64,000 bases of DNA from Adiantum capillus-veneris (taxonomy: Eukaryota; Streptophyta; Polypodiopsida; Polypodiales; Pteridaceae): positions 129,827,182-129,891,181 of the forward strand of contig CM043967.1 of NCBI GenBank assembly GCA_014529385.2, in the 5' to 3' direction. The translations under genes were made by a program, and so were the position numbers. The number at the start of each line of letters is the position of its first letter. The first letter of the stretch is position 1. The notes below the pieces were generated by a model. That model saw only the letters and a list, made by a program, of their open reading frames with translations, had not been told where the DNA came from and ran no database searches. Below, piece after piece: positions 50,000 to 61,461 of this stretch.

Positions 50000-52900
50000 T
50001 CATCTTATCGTTTCCCGCATCTTTAGCAGTGATTCGTACTTGGCATGTAGGTTCAGCATTGTTGGGCCAAAGATATCTGTATTCATGGTGAAGAACCCTG
50101 TATAAAATGCTTCTTCAAAAGCCTGGAGGTGATATGATGGTAAAAACATGATTCTTTGATACAACGCATGTATCACCTCCTTGGAAGGCTGACCTGACAG
50201 ATCATAGGCACATCTGTATGTATCCTAGAAGAAGAATATGCTGTCGGTCACCTGGCCTGGCTTGAAGGTCTCGAACACTGCTAAGATTGTTCTGCAAATC
50301 TTCCTCATCATAATGCATGTAAGGTCAGGTGAGCCAGTGAACAACTTTATGGCGCCCGTTAGGGTTTTCACCATGTATTGGACACTTATTCTCTCACCTG
50401 CCTTCACGCCCGGCAGCTTTGGGTAATTCAGCCAAGTGGGTTGGCTTCTTTGCAACATTTCTTGTGCCTTCCACGTCCTAATTCTTGGTAGAGGACGGAA
50501 GCTGAGGTTGTCTCTGATATGTTTAGGTACCTCTACCAAGTGGATTAGGTATTGTGGGTACTTGGTAAGCCAAACCTTCCTCCACTTTGGTTGAGAATCT
50601 ACTATAAGCTTAACTCCTTCTGGCTTCGAGATGTTTTCATTGTAGAGAGGTACCGTTGGCTCTTCTCTGATCCGCTTGTTGATTGTTGCTGCCTCATATT
50701 TCAGCAATGGATATGGGAGAGAGGGTTGAAGCCACTCGCACCTGAGATTGCTGGCGTCGATCTTCTGATTGTCATAGATTTGAAGACCCTCTACTCCCAT
50801 TCCAAGGCTTCCTTCGTGCTTTCTCTTAGCTCTTCCTCTATTGCCTTACGCAATTTTTCCTCCTCTTCTTGTGTTAGATCCTGTGGGAGGATCCTGCTAT
50901 GTTTTCATCTTGCATGGGTGTGTCCACAGGATCTGCCACATTTTCGAGGTCGATGCCCTCATTGGCGCTGGCCCTGAGCTTTCTGCCTCTGCTTGTTGCT
51001 GGCCTTTTAACTCCTCAATTTGCCTGAGAAGTGTTTGCTTTTCTGCTTCAGCTTCTCCGCCCATATTCACGAGGAGGTCATTAAGTTCAGCGTTTACTCT
51101 TTCCGCCTCCTCAAGCTTTTTCTTTATGCTTTCCACTTCTTCTTGCAGGGCTTTTTGGCCCTCCTCCATTCTTGTTTGCATTACGATAGAACCTTCAGCC
51201 ATCATTAACCTCTGATTTTTCTCAAGAGTCAGCTCCTTCTAAAGTTCCTGCATTTGCTCTTCATATATTTGACTCTCGGAAATGATTTGAGTCGAACTCG
51301 TAGCTCTGACTCTAGCAGGTGATGCTCACAGCCTCTAGATGGTTTGATCTTTGACTTTTAATTGGTCTTTGAGCTCAAGGACTTCATCCAGGCTTGCTTC
51401 TTGTTCTATCTCTGCTTTTTCCTTGACATTTCTCATGGCCTCAACTTCTTTTGTTTCTTCTGCCAACTGTAGTGTCAGATTATCTCATTCTTTTTCAGCA
51501 TCTCGCAATGATTTGCTGAGCTGCAGACACTCTTCTTCAGCTGCTTGTATTCTTTTTGTTGCTGCCTCATTTGCTTCTTCCATTGCTTGGCAGTTTTGTA
51601 GAGCCGTTGCCAAGCTGGCCTAGAGGTCAGCTTCTCTCTCTTTTTGCCCTTGGCTTTGTGCCTGCAGAGAATCCCTTTCCATTTTAGTCTTTTCTTCGTT
51701 GGCTTTGAGAGTTATCATCTCTTTCTGTGAAGCCATGGATTGTGCTCGCAATCCGGCTAGCTTTGTCATCACCACGTCCCAGTCATTGGAGGGTGGGTGC
51801 AGGTCTACTGTGTCGGTAGCAATTTCTTTAAGTTCCACTAGTCGGATGCCTTGCATCTGTTCTTTATGCCCTGTTCTCGCCAAGTCAAATGCGACTGTGG
51901 CGGCTTCTTCCTTTGTATAGCCTGCGGGCCGCTAGCAGGTCCAAAAATGCATAATAGGCCTCATCTAATCCTTTTTGCTGAGATTCAGGCTTGGCCTCTT
52001 CTTTTGGCTCAGGTTCTTGCCTTTGCTCTTGCTCTTCTGCTTGCCTTTCGTCTTGTTTGTCCTCAGCCTCCTTGTCTTCTGGTGGAGAGCTGCTAGGAGG
52101 TGGTGAGTTCGGTGGAGATGGCTGTGGGCTGGGTTTAGGGCTATTTGGTAAAGCTGTCGATTTGCCCTTTAAGTCCCTGTCTGCTTTTGTTTTTCTTTCC
52201 CTTTCTTGGCTTTCTTGTTCATTTAGCAGTGTCTGCCTTACCTGCTCCACTTCCTCCTCGGTGAAAGGTACATGGGGGATCCGCATCAAGAATCTCGAAA
52301 TTCTTGATATAATCTTCAAAGCGGTCCCTTTGCACTCTTCTGGAAGATCCGGACATAGACTCGAGAGATGGCTTCCAGAGTTCGTTTAAATCCCCCTTGA
52401 GGGCTCTTTCTGCTCGGAAACTCTCCATCAGCCTCTCGAGTCTTGCCGCTTTTTGTGACCTTGTCTCTTTGGCCGGCACTTGAGCAAACTCTTTCTTTCC
52501 TTTCTTCTGCTCGGGTTGCTCCTCTTCAATTGGCTCTAGCCTTTTTTTCAACCTCGTAGCCACCCTTGGTGCCCTTTGCGGCTCATCTTCCTTGTCTTCT
52601 TTTACTCTTAGCCAATCATTCTGAGATGGGGGGTCAGGCCACCTTCCTTTAGCGTGTAGTGTCCCATAAACCACCTTGGTGATCAGCTCTCCTGGCACTA
52701 TGTAGGTTGGCTTTTTGTTGCCCATCTTTACTAAGCTGTCATGTATGTATGCTACATAGTTAATTATCTTTGGGGTGCCCTTTGTCATTGCCCAAGTAAA
52801 AGTTGTGGCAATTGTACCTGGCGGCATCCTGTACTTCTGTGGCCTCTTAGTGCACATGTGGAAGTACTGGTTGTACAATTGGCTCATAATTGCTACCTTT

Positions 52901-53430
52901 GGGTTGGCAATGTCTTCAAAGGTGTAATTTGCCTTTTTCTCTTTGTACACTTTAACTTCATCCCTTCTTTTTGTTAGGCTGTCCCCCTCATTGGAGAGGT
53001 CTAGTGCATGAGCCACAACCCTCTCCGTGATTATGATCTCTGTATCTGGTTTGCCTTGTAAATCTGTCACCTTGGCCACTCCATCCTCTTTGATGCTTGT
53101 TATAAACTCCCATACTCTTTTGATGTCCACCCCTGCTGGTATTGCTTCGAAGTAGTTATGGAGGTCAATTTTCTCCAATTAGCCGGCCATTTTGCTTCGT
53201 ACAAATTCATTGAGCTCTCTTGGAAGCATTGGTAGCTCTATTACATTGCCTTCATTGTCTTTGAACACTCCCTGGTAGATCTTTAGGTCGTTTGACTCTA
53301 ACAGATCTTCTTGTATCCAGGTGCTGGTGGGCTTTAGTGTTCCCTCTGGAATGGAAAAAGGTTCCACCTCGTCCAGATAATCTTTGATTGTCATTCTTTT
53401 CTTCTTTGCCGGTGACTTCGAGGCTGCCAT
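50000..53430 (-). pseudogene. Family B downstream coiled-coil ORF (broken)
   Basis: The start ATG at 53430 (MAASKSPAKKKRMTIKDYLDEVEPF) parallels MDSAKLSATKRKRPTIKDALAE of A1. Breaks include TAA near 53177, a frameshift near 52300, one near 51885, and several stops in the coiled coil (51620 down to 50900). The readable order matches A1: N-terminal helical domain, Pro/Glu linker, coiled coil, then the C-terminal domain with WLQPSLPYPL, IVDSQPKWRKVWLTKYP, TWLNYP and MVKTLTGAIKLFTGSPDL. It ends at TGA 50002-50000. In B the junction corresponding to the A1 ORF1/ORF2 boundary is read through in one frame, which supports a single ancestral protein of about 1,050-1,100 residues. The function is unknown. 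Confidence 0.85.
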
Positions 53431-53595
53431 AGATCCTGTTGCACTCAGTAGTCCAAAGTTAGTGTTTTTTCCATATTAGCTGCGAAATTGAGTTTTACTT
53501 ATCCAAATGACTTGAAAATTGAAATTACAGCCTAAAAGGAACTTGTGAGGTTGTGCATGTGCTCATAGTGCAAATCTGGCCAAAAATTTCCATCT

Positions 53596-54473
53596 AGACA
53601 TCCTACGCGTAGGATGTCTTTTTCATCAGAATTGGTTCATACTTGACATGCAGGTAGTGTAAGGCTCATGGAACATGGCTATAGGCTTGGATTTGAATTT
53701 AGCTATCAAAAAGTGGATTTTTTGGGCTGATTCAGGCTTTAAGTGACAATTTGGGTAGAATGTCCATCATAGATAACAATTGATGTCCAAATGGGTTGAA
53801 AATTGGTATATGGGCTCATTGCACCATGGTATTGGCTCCCATGATGTCATTCTTTGCACAGAAGACTAAATTTATGCTGGAGACATCCTACGCGTAGGAT
53901 GTCTTTTTCATCAAAATGACATGAAACTTGTTCTGTGGGTTGTCCTTGGTCTATGGAGCATGGCCATGTTCTTGGATTTGAATTTGGACATGATTTGATG
54001 CTTGTAGGGCTCTGTGAGGTGTTTTAGGGCTCAAAAAGTGTATCTTGAAGGTGTTGGGGGTCAGAAGTGATTAGAATGGCTTCAAACTTGACATATGGGC
54101 TCTTGATGATGAGGTAATTGGACCTGGAATGATAAAACATCCCTTGTATGCCAAAAAGGTCAATTAGACATCCTACGCGTAGGATGTCTATTTCATCATT
54201 TTTTCTCCCTGACCACACAGATGGTTTGCTGATGTGTTGATGAATGTGTTGTGCAAGTTTCATGGGATTTGGACAAGATTTGGTAGGTCTTTGGCCCATT
54301 TTTGCCTCTATGCCGTAACTTTGCGTTTTTCCATGCATATGAGGTCAAACTTGGTCCAAATGTGATGAAACTTGGTGTATGGCTTGTAAATGTCATTCAG
54401 AACATGTGCATGATAAAAATGTTGGTGTCTGTACCAAAAAGTGCCCTTGAGACATCCTACGCGTAGGATGTCT
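53596..54473 (-). repeat. Array of four 24-bp palindromes in family B spacer
   Basis: AGACATCCTACG followed by its reverse complement, perfect in all four copies, at 53596-53619, 53881-53904, 54166-54189 and 54450-54473. Spacings are 285, 285 and 284. The about 260 bp between copies are strongly diverged apart from short words such as TTTCATCA just after each site. Compared with family A, position 8 is C instead of A and its mirror partner is G instead of T, so the palindrome is preserved. Confidence 0.95.
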
Positions 54474-56197
54474 CCTGGTGATTTTTTCAGTGCTAGTGCT
54501 CCTAGTGCTTGCCCTTTGTTCCCCTAAGTCCCTTTTGAGCCTAATTTCAACAAAAAAGTCAAATGGATAGAGTATAACTCCCTGTGTGGACTTCAGAGCC
54601 TCCGAGCCATTTTCTGACTTTTGGAGTGCTTTTTGGCGATGAAATTTCTCGATGTTGGTCTCCATAGCTTCCCGATCCCTTGGGGATCCTTGCCGTATGG
54701 TTTTTATCGACTTTGGCTTCATCGGAGCTTCATTTGGCAATTTGTCGCTCTAAGAGCACCCGTGGTTGCGTTTACATACCTTCGATGATTTGTGGTGGTC
54801 TACCACCATAGGACTTGGTTGTTGATAGTGCCGCTCGTGAAGTTTGGCGGCAAACGGACTTGCGGTTTGGTTGCAAGTGCATTTTGACACTTTGTGTGTC
54901 TGATGCCGTTTCTGAGTTTTAGTGCCGCTTCGGTTCACTTTTTGGTCATGCGGGTCATATAGACTTGTCGAGCATGTCGAGATGCTCCTACCCATGAATT
55001 TTGGTAGCATTTGGTCGCCGGTTCGCTGATTTCCCATTTGGTGGCCTCTTGCGGGTTTCTGGGAATTAGGGTTTTTCCCGATGGTTTCCCACTGCCTTTG
55101 GCTATCCAGGAATGGTCTCCTAGACTAGGTTAAGCTGCCGATGAAGTCCTGTTGCTTTCGGGTTAGCCGTTAGGCTGCCGTCTCTAGTTGTAGGTCTCTA
55201 CCGCTCGCTTTGTGTGTGACCCCTACGCTAGTTTTCGCGACATAACGACAAACATGCGCGAAAAGCTCAAGGTGGTGAGCCTACCTCTCATGTCTGGAGC
55301 TGGTTGGGTAGTCGTGCGCGTTGTAGAAGCTGCTGGAAAGTCGATCAGCTCTAGGTGGCAGAAGCTTTCTCTACAAAGTCAATAGTGAAAATGAGCTAAA
55401 AATGGGGTGAAAATTTCATATAATGGAGGTCCCCGAACCACTTTTCATGAAATTTGACATGTGCTCCTATCTTCTTGCGAGATGCGGTTTAGGCTCAAAT
55501 TTTTTTTGATTTGGACTCCGTTTGCTCTGTTTACCAGAAATTTGACATTTCGGTCAAAACCTGGCCAAAACACGCTTTCCGCTCCAGTCTCATAATTGCA
55601 CCCCCACTGTATCATAGGTTGTCCTATAGTCACTGATCATCCCCATATTTTTTTGTTTTTCATTACGACTGTTTTTCACCTGCTTTTTGTATTTTTGAAG
55701 TTTTTTTACCGAAAATTAGCAAAATTAAAAGGAAAATAGCAAATCAAACCCAGAAAATCCCCAAAAATCATAATAAATCACAACCATCACCGCAACACAT
55801 TATATACACTCACATGCAATTTTTATGGCCGGATTTCTCCGTTTTACCAATATCTTGCGTGAAAAATAGCTATTTCTACTTATATACACACCTAGGGGCT
55901 TGATTTGGCGTTTGGCCCCATATACCTGTAGATTCATGCTGTATAAGGGCATATATACTTGGGTTACTCCAGAAAATTTCGCAATCAAACAACAACCCTT
56001 AAAATAGTCGAAAATCATGCCCTTTTTTTCTGTTTCGGTCATTGGTTCCGCATTTGAGAGTGCCTCTAGAATGCCTCCCCCCCCTAGCCGAAGTCCTCTC
56101 GGACGACAAGGTTTTCGCCTCCGAGTAAAGTGTGCCTTGCCGTTAAGCACTAGCATGAAAAAGTTAATGTGCTAATGCTTGGCCGATTAATGTGGCC
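54474..56197 (-). other. Family B post-pol spacer with internal PPT
   Basis: About 1.7 kb of non-coding DNA between pol and the palindromes. Next to the pol end, the complement of 56074-56085 is a purine run (AGGGGGGGGAGG) preceded by GTCGTCCGAGAGGAC, as in A2 at 41515-41546. Confidence 0.7.
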
Positions 56198-57955
56198 CTA
56201 CTCTATGCATAATCGGTCAAGCATGAAAAAAATTAATGCGGTTTGGTGCAAGAGAAGGGAATAAGCAAGATGCTTATTGGCATTCGCTGTCGAGGTTTCT
56301 GCTTTCTTTGCAAGTAGCAGCTGTAACTCTACTGCTCTCTGTTTAATTGTCTTTTTGGCAAGAGACAATTGCTTTGCCGACACTGTTGATGGAGTCGTAG
56401 CTATGTTTAAGGATAGAATTGGCTGGGATGTAATGGCTACGGGCTTTATGGCCTTGGCTTTCCATTGGTATTTTGTTGCTGCCGATTTTTGTAGATGGTT
56501 TGGCACTTTCTTGTTTGCCATTGGTTTGTCTTTCATCGGCATCCACATCTGTTGGTTCTCCTTTTTGAAATGCAGCTGTCTGCTTTCCATTGTTGCTTGT
56601 ACTGCAGGCAGTTCTTTTTGCTCTTGCTTTGGTATCCAAATGTGAGTGACATTTGGATTTTGGCTAAGCATTTTCTTTGGGGTCCATATCTGTTTTATGA
56701 CCTTGGTTTGGGGTTGAACCGTCTGCTTTGTTGGAATCCGTTTGTTACATTGTTGTTTTTCCACCATTGCATATCTATCCTTCCGCATCCATACTTGTTT
56801 ACCTTGTTTTGGTAGCCTAGATTTTTGCGTTTTGGCCTGTGACTTCATCTGTCTGTAAGTAGTATGGTTGGCTTTTACCTGATTCTTGTGCTCGGGTTTC
56901 CTGTTGTTCTTTGATGGCATTTGTGCTTTTGGCTTTGTTGCCAGTGATTGCATAGCTTGCAGTTGATCATGAAGGTATTGCTGAGCAAAAGGTATCATCT
57001 GTTGTTCATGTTCGTGCTGAATTTTGACTGCCTTTGCTTTCCAATCTATCTGCACATTGTATGCTTTTTGCCAAGGTTGCCCTAGCATCATTGGTTGTTG
57101 TGTGCTTTCATCTGTCACCACATAGAACTTGTGTGGGTAAATATATTGATGTATCTGTACATGCAATATAGTCCATCCCAATGTTTTCAATGGGTGTGAT
57201 GTGCTACTTTCCAGCACTTGGGGAGTAGGATGAAGTTGATCTGTGACTTTGAGCTGTTGGTATAATCCGTATGAGATTAAATTTGCTTGAGCACCCGAAT
57301 CAAGCAAAGCTGTTGATTCAACTTGATTGTTGCCCACTTTGACCGCAATTATTGGCTCCACTGTTTCCTCCTCCAACTTAGTCAGTCGAATGGCATTGAT
57401 TCGCAATGGTGCTCCACGTTGTTGTTGTGGTTGCAGAAGTCGTCTTTTTGTAATGCGTTCTTGTGCTTCGGCTTGAGCTTCCTCCCGTACTCTCTCTTTT
57501 TCCTTCATTCGTTGTTTTCCTTGATGAATTTGTTGGAGCATCTCCTGTGTGAGTGGTGGATGATACCTCCTCAGTCGACATCCACTAATCCAGTTTGGCA
57601 TTTCTTCACCTGCTAATGTAGCAAGCTTGACAGCTCCACTTTGTGATAGATCACTAATCACAAATGGTCCCATCCCTTGCTTTTTAAGTTTCTTGGCATG
57701 TTGCTTCAAGGTATAAACAAGTACGTAATCACCTGTTTTGAACTCTTTAATACGCACATGTTTGTCAAAAAATTCCTTTTGTCTTCTCTTTTTAGCATAG
57801 ATTGACGCGACAGCCCGTAAGCGGAGTTCATCCAGCTTTTCAAGATCATCAATCCTTGAAGAGAGCTCATGTCCTGTCCATTCCAAGCTTTGTGCTACTC
57901 GTAGAGTTGGGATTAAAAACTCTATGGGTAGTATAGCATTTAGCCCAAACACCAT
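56198..57955 (-). CDS. Family B Pol C-terminus: integrase tail, second retropepsin, WxPK tail (585 aa)
   Basis: An intact 585-codon frame continuing integrase. Residues about 1-120 carry MVFGLNAILPIEFLIPTLRVA and the C-terminal domain EFKTGDYVLVYTLKQ, MGPFVISDLSQSGAVKLATL. Residues about 195-310 are a retropepsin-like domain: IIAVKVGNNQVESTALLDSG then AQANLISYGLY, and MMLGQPWQKAYNVQIDWKAK. DSG is at about 57293-57301 and LGQPW at about 57071-57086. The tail has QVWMRKD, QIWTPKKM, HIWIPKQE and QMWMPMKD. This uninterrupted copy shows that the A2 stops at 39943, 40627 and 40876 are mutations. The ORF lies in the same frame as the upstream integrase piece, after a stop at 57986. Confidence 0.9.
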   Translation of the reverse strand: MVFGLNAILPIEFLIPTLRVAQSLEWTGHELSSRIDDLEKLDELRLRAVASIYAKKRRQKEFFDKHVRIKEFKTGDYVLVYTLKQHAKKLKKQGMGPFVISDLSQSGAVKLATLAGEEMPNWISGCRLRRYHPPLTQEMLQQIHQGKQRMKEKERVREEAQAEAQERITKRRLLQPQQQRGAPLRINAIRLTKLEEETVEPIIAVKVGNNQVESTALLDSGAQANLISYGLYQQLKVTDQLHPTPQVLESSTSHPLKTLGWTILHVQIHQYIYPHKFYVVTDESTQQPMMLGQPWQKAYNVQIDWKAKAVKIQHEHEQQMIPFAQQYLHDQLQAMQSLATKPKAQMPSKNNRKPEHKNQVKANHTTYRQMKSQAKTQKSRLPKQGKQVWMRKDRYAMVEKQQCNKRIPTKQTVQPQTKVIKQIWTPKKMLSQNPNVTHIWIPKQEQKELPAVQATMESRQLHFKKENQQMWMPMKDKPMANKKVPNHLQKSAATKYQWKAKAIKPVAITSQPILSLNIATTPSTVSAKQLSLAKKTIKQRAVELQLLLAKKAETSTANANKHLAYSLLLHQTALIFFMLDRLCIE

Positions 57956-57985
57956 GTTGTATGGTGTTGTTCCTATTGATGTTTT

Positions 57986-58837
57986 TTAAGCTACCCTGTA
58001 TGCCCATAGTGTTGAGTGTAGGTGCTGATCCCAATCTGTTCGTGATTCTGACACTATTTTAGTGAGAACCGTGCATAGTGTTTTATTTGTGGCCTCAGCT
58101 TGCCCATTGGCCTGTGGATGGTATGGTGCGGATTTCCTATGTATGACCATGAATTCCTCTAGCAGATATTCAATGACTTCATTGAGAAAATGTGTTCCAC
58201 GGTCACTGACAACTTCGATTGGTAACCTGTAACGTACAAAAACATTCTCATACAAAAATTGTGCCATGGTGCGTGCATCAGCTTTTTGTGTTGCTTTGGC
58301 TTCGACCCATTTTGTGAGATAGTCTGTAGCCACAATGATATATTGGGTATGGGTGCGATATGTAGGGGGTGAGATAGGTCCCACAAAATCAATGCCCCAT
58401 TTTGCAAATGCTCTTGCTCCCATCATTGGCCGTAATGGCATCTCATCTCTTTTTATTGGCATCTTTGTGCGTTGACATGCATCACAATGCTTTACAAACT
58501 CTTCGGCATCCATGTGCAATGTAGGCCACCAAATTCCCACGGTTAAGATAATTTTTGCCATCCTATCGCCCGAAAAATGGCCTCCACTTATTCCGCTATG
58601 TGCATGTTCTAAAATCAGCAGGTATTCGCTTTCACTTGCACAGATTCTAAGTTGATTGTCCTTTCCCCGCTTATAGAGTTGATTCCCAATTAACTGAAAG
58701 TCACGAGCTTCCAGCTCTATAGCTTTTTCCCGTGCTCTCGTGATGTTCTCAGGGAACGTCCTGGTGGTTAAGAAGTCAATGATATATTGAATCCATGCAG
58801 GTGCTATGTTTACCTGAAACAAAGTTGCGTGATCCAC
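57986..58837 (-). CDS. Family B integrase zinc module 2 and catalytic core (283 aa)
   Basis: WIQYIIDFLTTRTFPE begins the second module, followed by FQLIGNQLYKRGKDNQLRIC, the H-x-H pair (HAHSGISGGHF), VGIWWPTLHMDAEE and CDACQ. The core follows: KWGIDFVGPI, VVSDRGTHFLNE and GQAEATNKTLC (D, D, E). It is bounded by TGA at about 58840 and TAA at 57988-57986, each a point change relative to A2 in the same frame. Confidence 0.92.
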   Translation of the reverse strand: MDHATLFQVNIAPAWIQYIIDFLTTRTFPENITRAREKAIELEARDFQLIGNQLYKRGKDNQLRICASESEYLLILEHAHSGISGGHFSGDRMAKIILTVGIWWPTLHMDAEEFVKHCDACQRTKMPIKRDEMPLRPMMGARAFAKWGIDFVGPISPPTYRTHTQYIIVATDYLTKWVEAKATQKADARTMAQFLYENVFVRYRLPIEVVSDRGTHFLNEVIEYLLEEFMVIHRKSAPYHPQANGQAEATNKTLCTVLTKIVSESRTDWDQHLHSTLWAYRVA

Positions 58838-58840
58838 TGG

Positions 58841-60127
58841 TCATTTGGCACTACATATAGTACAATTGGTAACATAGGAATGTGTATCCGCATACATAGT
58901 TGGCCAATAAACCCCTAACTGTTTCAGTCTCTGGTGTGTCTTCACTATTGAACAATGAAATACACATCCCTGGACATGTGCCTCTTCGAGGTAGCACTCG
59001 AATTCTTTCGGATTTATACATAATCGTAGGATTAGGTCAGATCCAAGATGATACAGCCGTCCTGCTATCAACTGGAAGTCTTTTGTTTGTCGAATTGTTT
59101 GCTGTTTGGATCTGCATTCCGTATGATAAAACCTACTTCCGAAGGAAAGAATGCTAACAATTTCCTGAGACCATTTGGGTACCATTTCAATGTTGAAAAG
59201 GTAAGCATCTGGTATGTCATCATCTACTCCTTCAGGAGCTTCCCCATTGTGTATCCTCGAAAGATGATCTGCTCGTAGATGGGTTTTACCCTTTTTGACC
59301 ACCACTGTGAAGTCAAACTCTAGCAATATAATAAACCAGCATACGATTCTCCCTGTATTGCAAGGTTTATTTACTAGGTACAAAAGAGCTTGATGATCTG
59401 TGAAGAACACAAATTTGTTTGCAAGCAAATAATGCCGAAATTTCTTTACAACACAAATCATTCCTAACCCTTCCTGCTCGATGGTTATGTAGTTCTTCTC
59501 TGCACTGTTTAACTGTCGGCTCGCATAGCAGACCGGAAAATCCATTGTTCCGTCTCCAAGTTGAGCTAGAATACTTCCAATGGCATATGCTGAAGCATCA
59601 ATGTGCACATGGAATATCTTTTCCCAATCTAGTGCCTTTAGTACAGGTGCTGATATAAGGTTTTCCTTCAGCTTTTGGAATGAAGTTTCACACTCCTCGG
59701 TCCACTCGAAATTGACTAGCAAACGATATAGAGGTTGTGCGATAACCGCATACATGTATATGAATCTTCGATAATATCCGCAGTGTCCCATGAAGGATTG
59801 CACTTGTTTCACATTAGTAGGCCTGGGCAGGTCTACAATGACTTTGACTTTGTCTAGGTCTGTGGTTATGCCATTTCTTGAGACAATGTGTCCTAAGATT
59901 CGTCCTTGCTTAACCATAAATACACATTTTTCCGGGTTAAGACAGATTCGATATGTCCTGGACTTTTCAAAGACCTTTTGCAAATGGTCTATATGTTCCT
60001 CTCGTAGAAGAGAGTGTACACATAGGTCATCCATGTAAATTTCTAAGAATATTCTTTTGTATTCCTTGAATGCGTGAGTCATTAACCTCTGGAAAGTGGC
60101 TGGTGCATTAGTTAAGCCAAATGGCAT
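58841..60127 (-). CDS. Family B RT C-terminal half, RNase H and extra zinc module 1 (428 aa)
   Basis: It begins MPFGLTNAPATFQRLMTHAF, includes LEIYMDDLCVHSLL (YMDD active site near residue 31), RILGHIVSRNGITTD and MGHCGYYRRFI. RNase H motifs HIDASAYAIGSILAQ, VFFTDHQALLYLVNK and LRADHLSRI follow. From about residue 320 the extra zinc-binding module runs: WSQEIVSILSFG, LIAGRLYHLG, EAHVQGCVFHCS, LGVYWPTM and NCTICS. It ends at a stop directly after the C-x2-C pair. Confidence 0.93.
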   Translation of the reverse strand: MPFGLTNAPATFQRLMTHAFKEYKRIFLEIYMDDLCVHSLLREEHIDHLQKVFEKSRTYRICLNPEKCVFMVKQGRILGHIVSRNGITTDLDKVKVIVDLPRPTNVKQVQSFMGHCGYYRRFIYMYAVIAQPLYRLLVNFEWTEECETSFQKLKENLISAPVLKALDWEKIFHVHIDASAYAIGSILAQLGDGTMDFPVCYASRQLNSAEKNYITIEQEGLGMICVVKKFRHYLLANKFVFFTDHQALLYLVNKPCNTGRIVCWFIILLEFDFTVVVKKGKTHLRADHLSRIHNGEAPEGVDDDIPDAYLFNIEMVPKWSQEIVSILSFGSRFYHTECRSKQQTIRQTKDFQLIAGRLYHLGSDLILRLCINPKEFECYLEEAHVQGCVFHCSIVKTHQRLKQLGVYWPTMYADTHSYVTNCTICSAK

Positions 60128-60189
60128 AACTCGATACGCATAAATCCCCCATTCTGTGGCAAACGCTGTTTTGTGTTGATCCTCCCTTG

Positions 60190-61461
60190 CTATTGCCAGT
60201 TGGTTCTATCCTGAAAACCCATCCAGAAAGGAATAAGCCTGTTTTCGGCCACTTGCTCAAGTACATGTTCTATGATTAGCAAGGGATAATTATCCCTTAT
60301 GGTTGCTGCATTCACCTTCTTGAGGTTTACACACACTCGTAGTTTTCCATTCTTTTTGGGAACTACCACAATGGGTGACACCCAATCTGTATGTTCAATC
60401 TCATAGATGAATTCCGCTTCCATCAGTTTATCAATTTCTTCTTTGATTCGTTTAGCAAATGTGTCATTATATGTATAAGGACGTTGTTTGCTAGGTTTTG
60501 CATCCGATTTCAAAGGAATTGTATGTTGGCATATCAATGGATCAACTCCTTTGAGGTCTTTATAGGACCAAGCGAACACATCTTTATACTTCTTGAGAAG
60601 TTGGGTTAGCTGTTCTTCCTCCTCAGGCTCTAAATCGTTAGCTATATAGACCGGCTGAGGCTTTTCACCTGGTTCTGCGAGGTCTATCTTTTTTGCATTT
60701 TTAGGCCCATCGTAAGATTCTTGGTTGATTCTTTCCCTGACTGGTGGTGTCATGATGATTTTTCTGTCCTGGATAGTAAATTTCCGATAGTGTGCTGGTA
60801 CGTTCATGTTGCCCTTTTCTGACTCCCCTTTACCATCACTATCTTCTTCAATAGTCCATATCTCTCTCAAAGACCGTTTCAGTTCTTGGTATTTCTGTTT
60901 ACGCTCCAGTTTGGTCCACTCTTGGTCTTTTGTTGTTTCTTTTTTTGATTTGTGAGATTCTTGTGATTTTGTTTCAGTTTTAGCTTTTCGTACCTGTTTT
61001 ATTTCTTCTCGCGTTTGTTCTATTCGATTTTTTGAGAATTTTCGTGATATTTGATCTTTTACACAATCCTCTGCTTTTACAAGCATCAAATAGTGAGTTT
61101 TACCTTTTATCCTGGGAATCAGGTTCTCTCTCGCTTTGTTTCCTGCTCGTTTCCTCCTATAGCGTTCTTGGCGTCTAGGGTGTTGATTAGCAAAATCATA
61201 AAACTTGATATTCTCGGCTTCATTTCTACGCTCACTTGAGGTGTCTGAACACTCATTATCTACATCATCATTTACTTCCAAATGTTCAGAGGAGTTGTAA
61301 AACTCTTCTTGTTCTGAAGGTTCCACTGTCTCTTTTTCTAGTGCAACGCTTACCATGTAATAGGGTAACACATCATAGCCATCCTTATCGCAAAATTTTG
61401 TTGTTGGACTGTCGGTAATGGTACTCCTTGTCGGGTTCTGGAATGTACTCCTTGTCCTCAA
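60190..61461 (-). pseudogene. Family B protease-RT linker and RT N-terminal half
   Basis: From SPTTKFCDKDGYDVLPYYM through a charged linker to HYRKFTIQDRKIIMTPP, DVFAWSYKDLKGVDP, and the RT start KLMEAEFIYEIEHTDWVSPI-VVVPKKNGKLRVCVNLKKVN. It lies in a different frame from both the gag-pro frame and the downstream RT frame, which are in register with each other. Two compensating indels (about 61400 and about 60230) explain this. Compared with A2, about 15-20 residues before SPTTKFC appear deleted. Confidence 0.88.
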
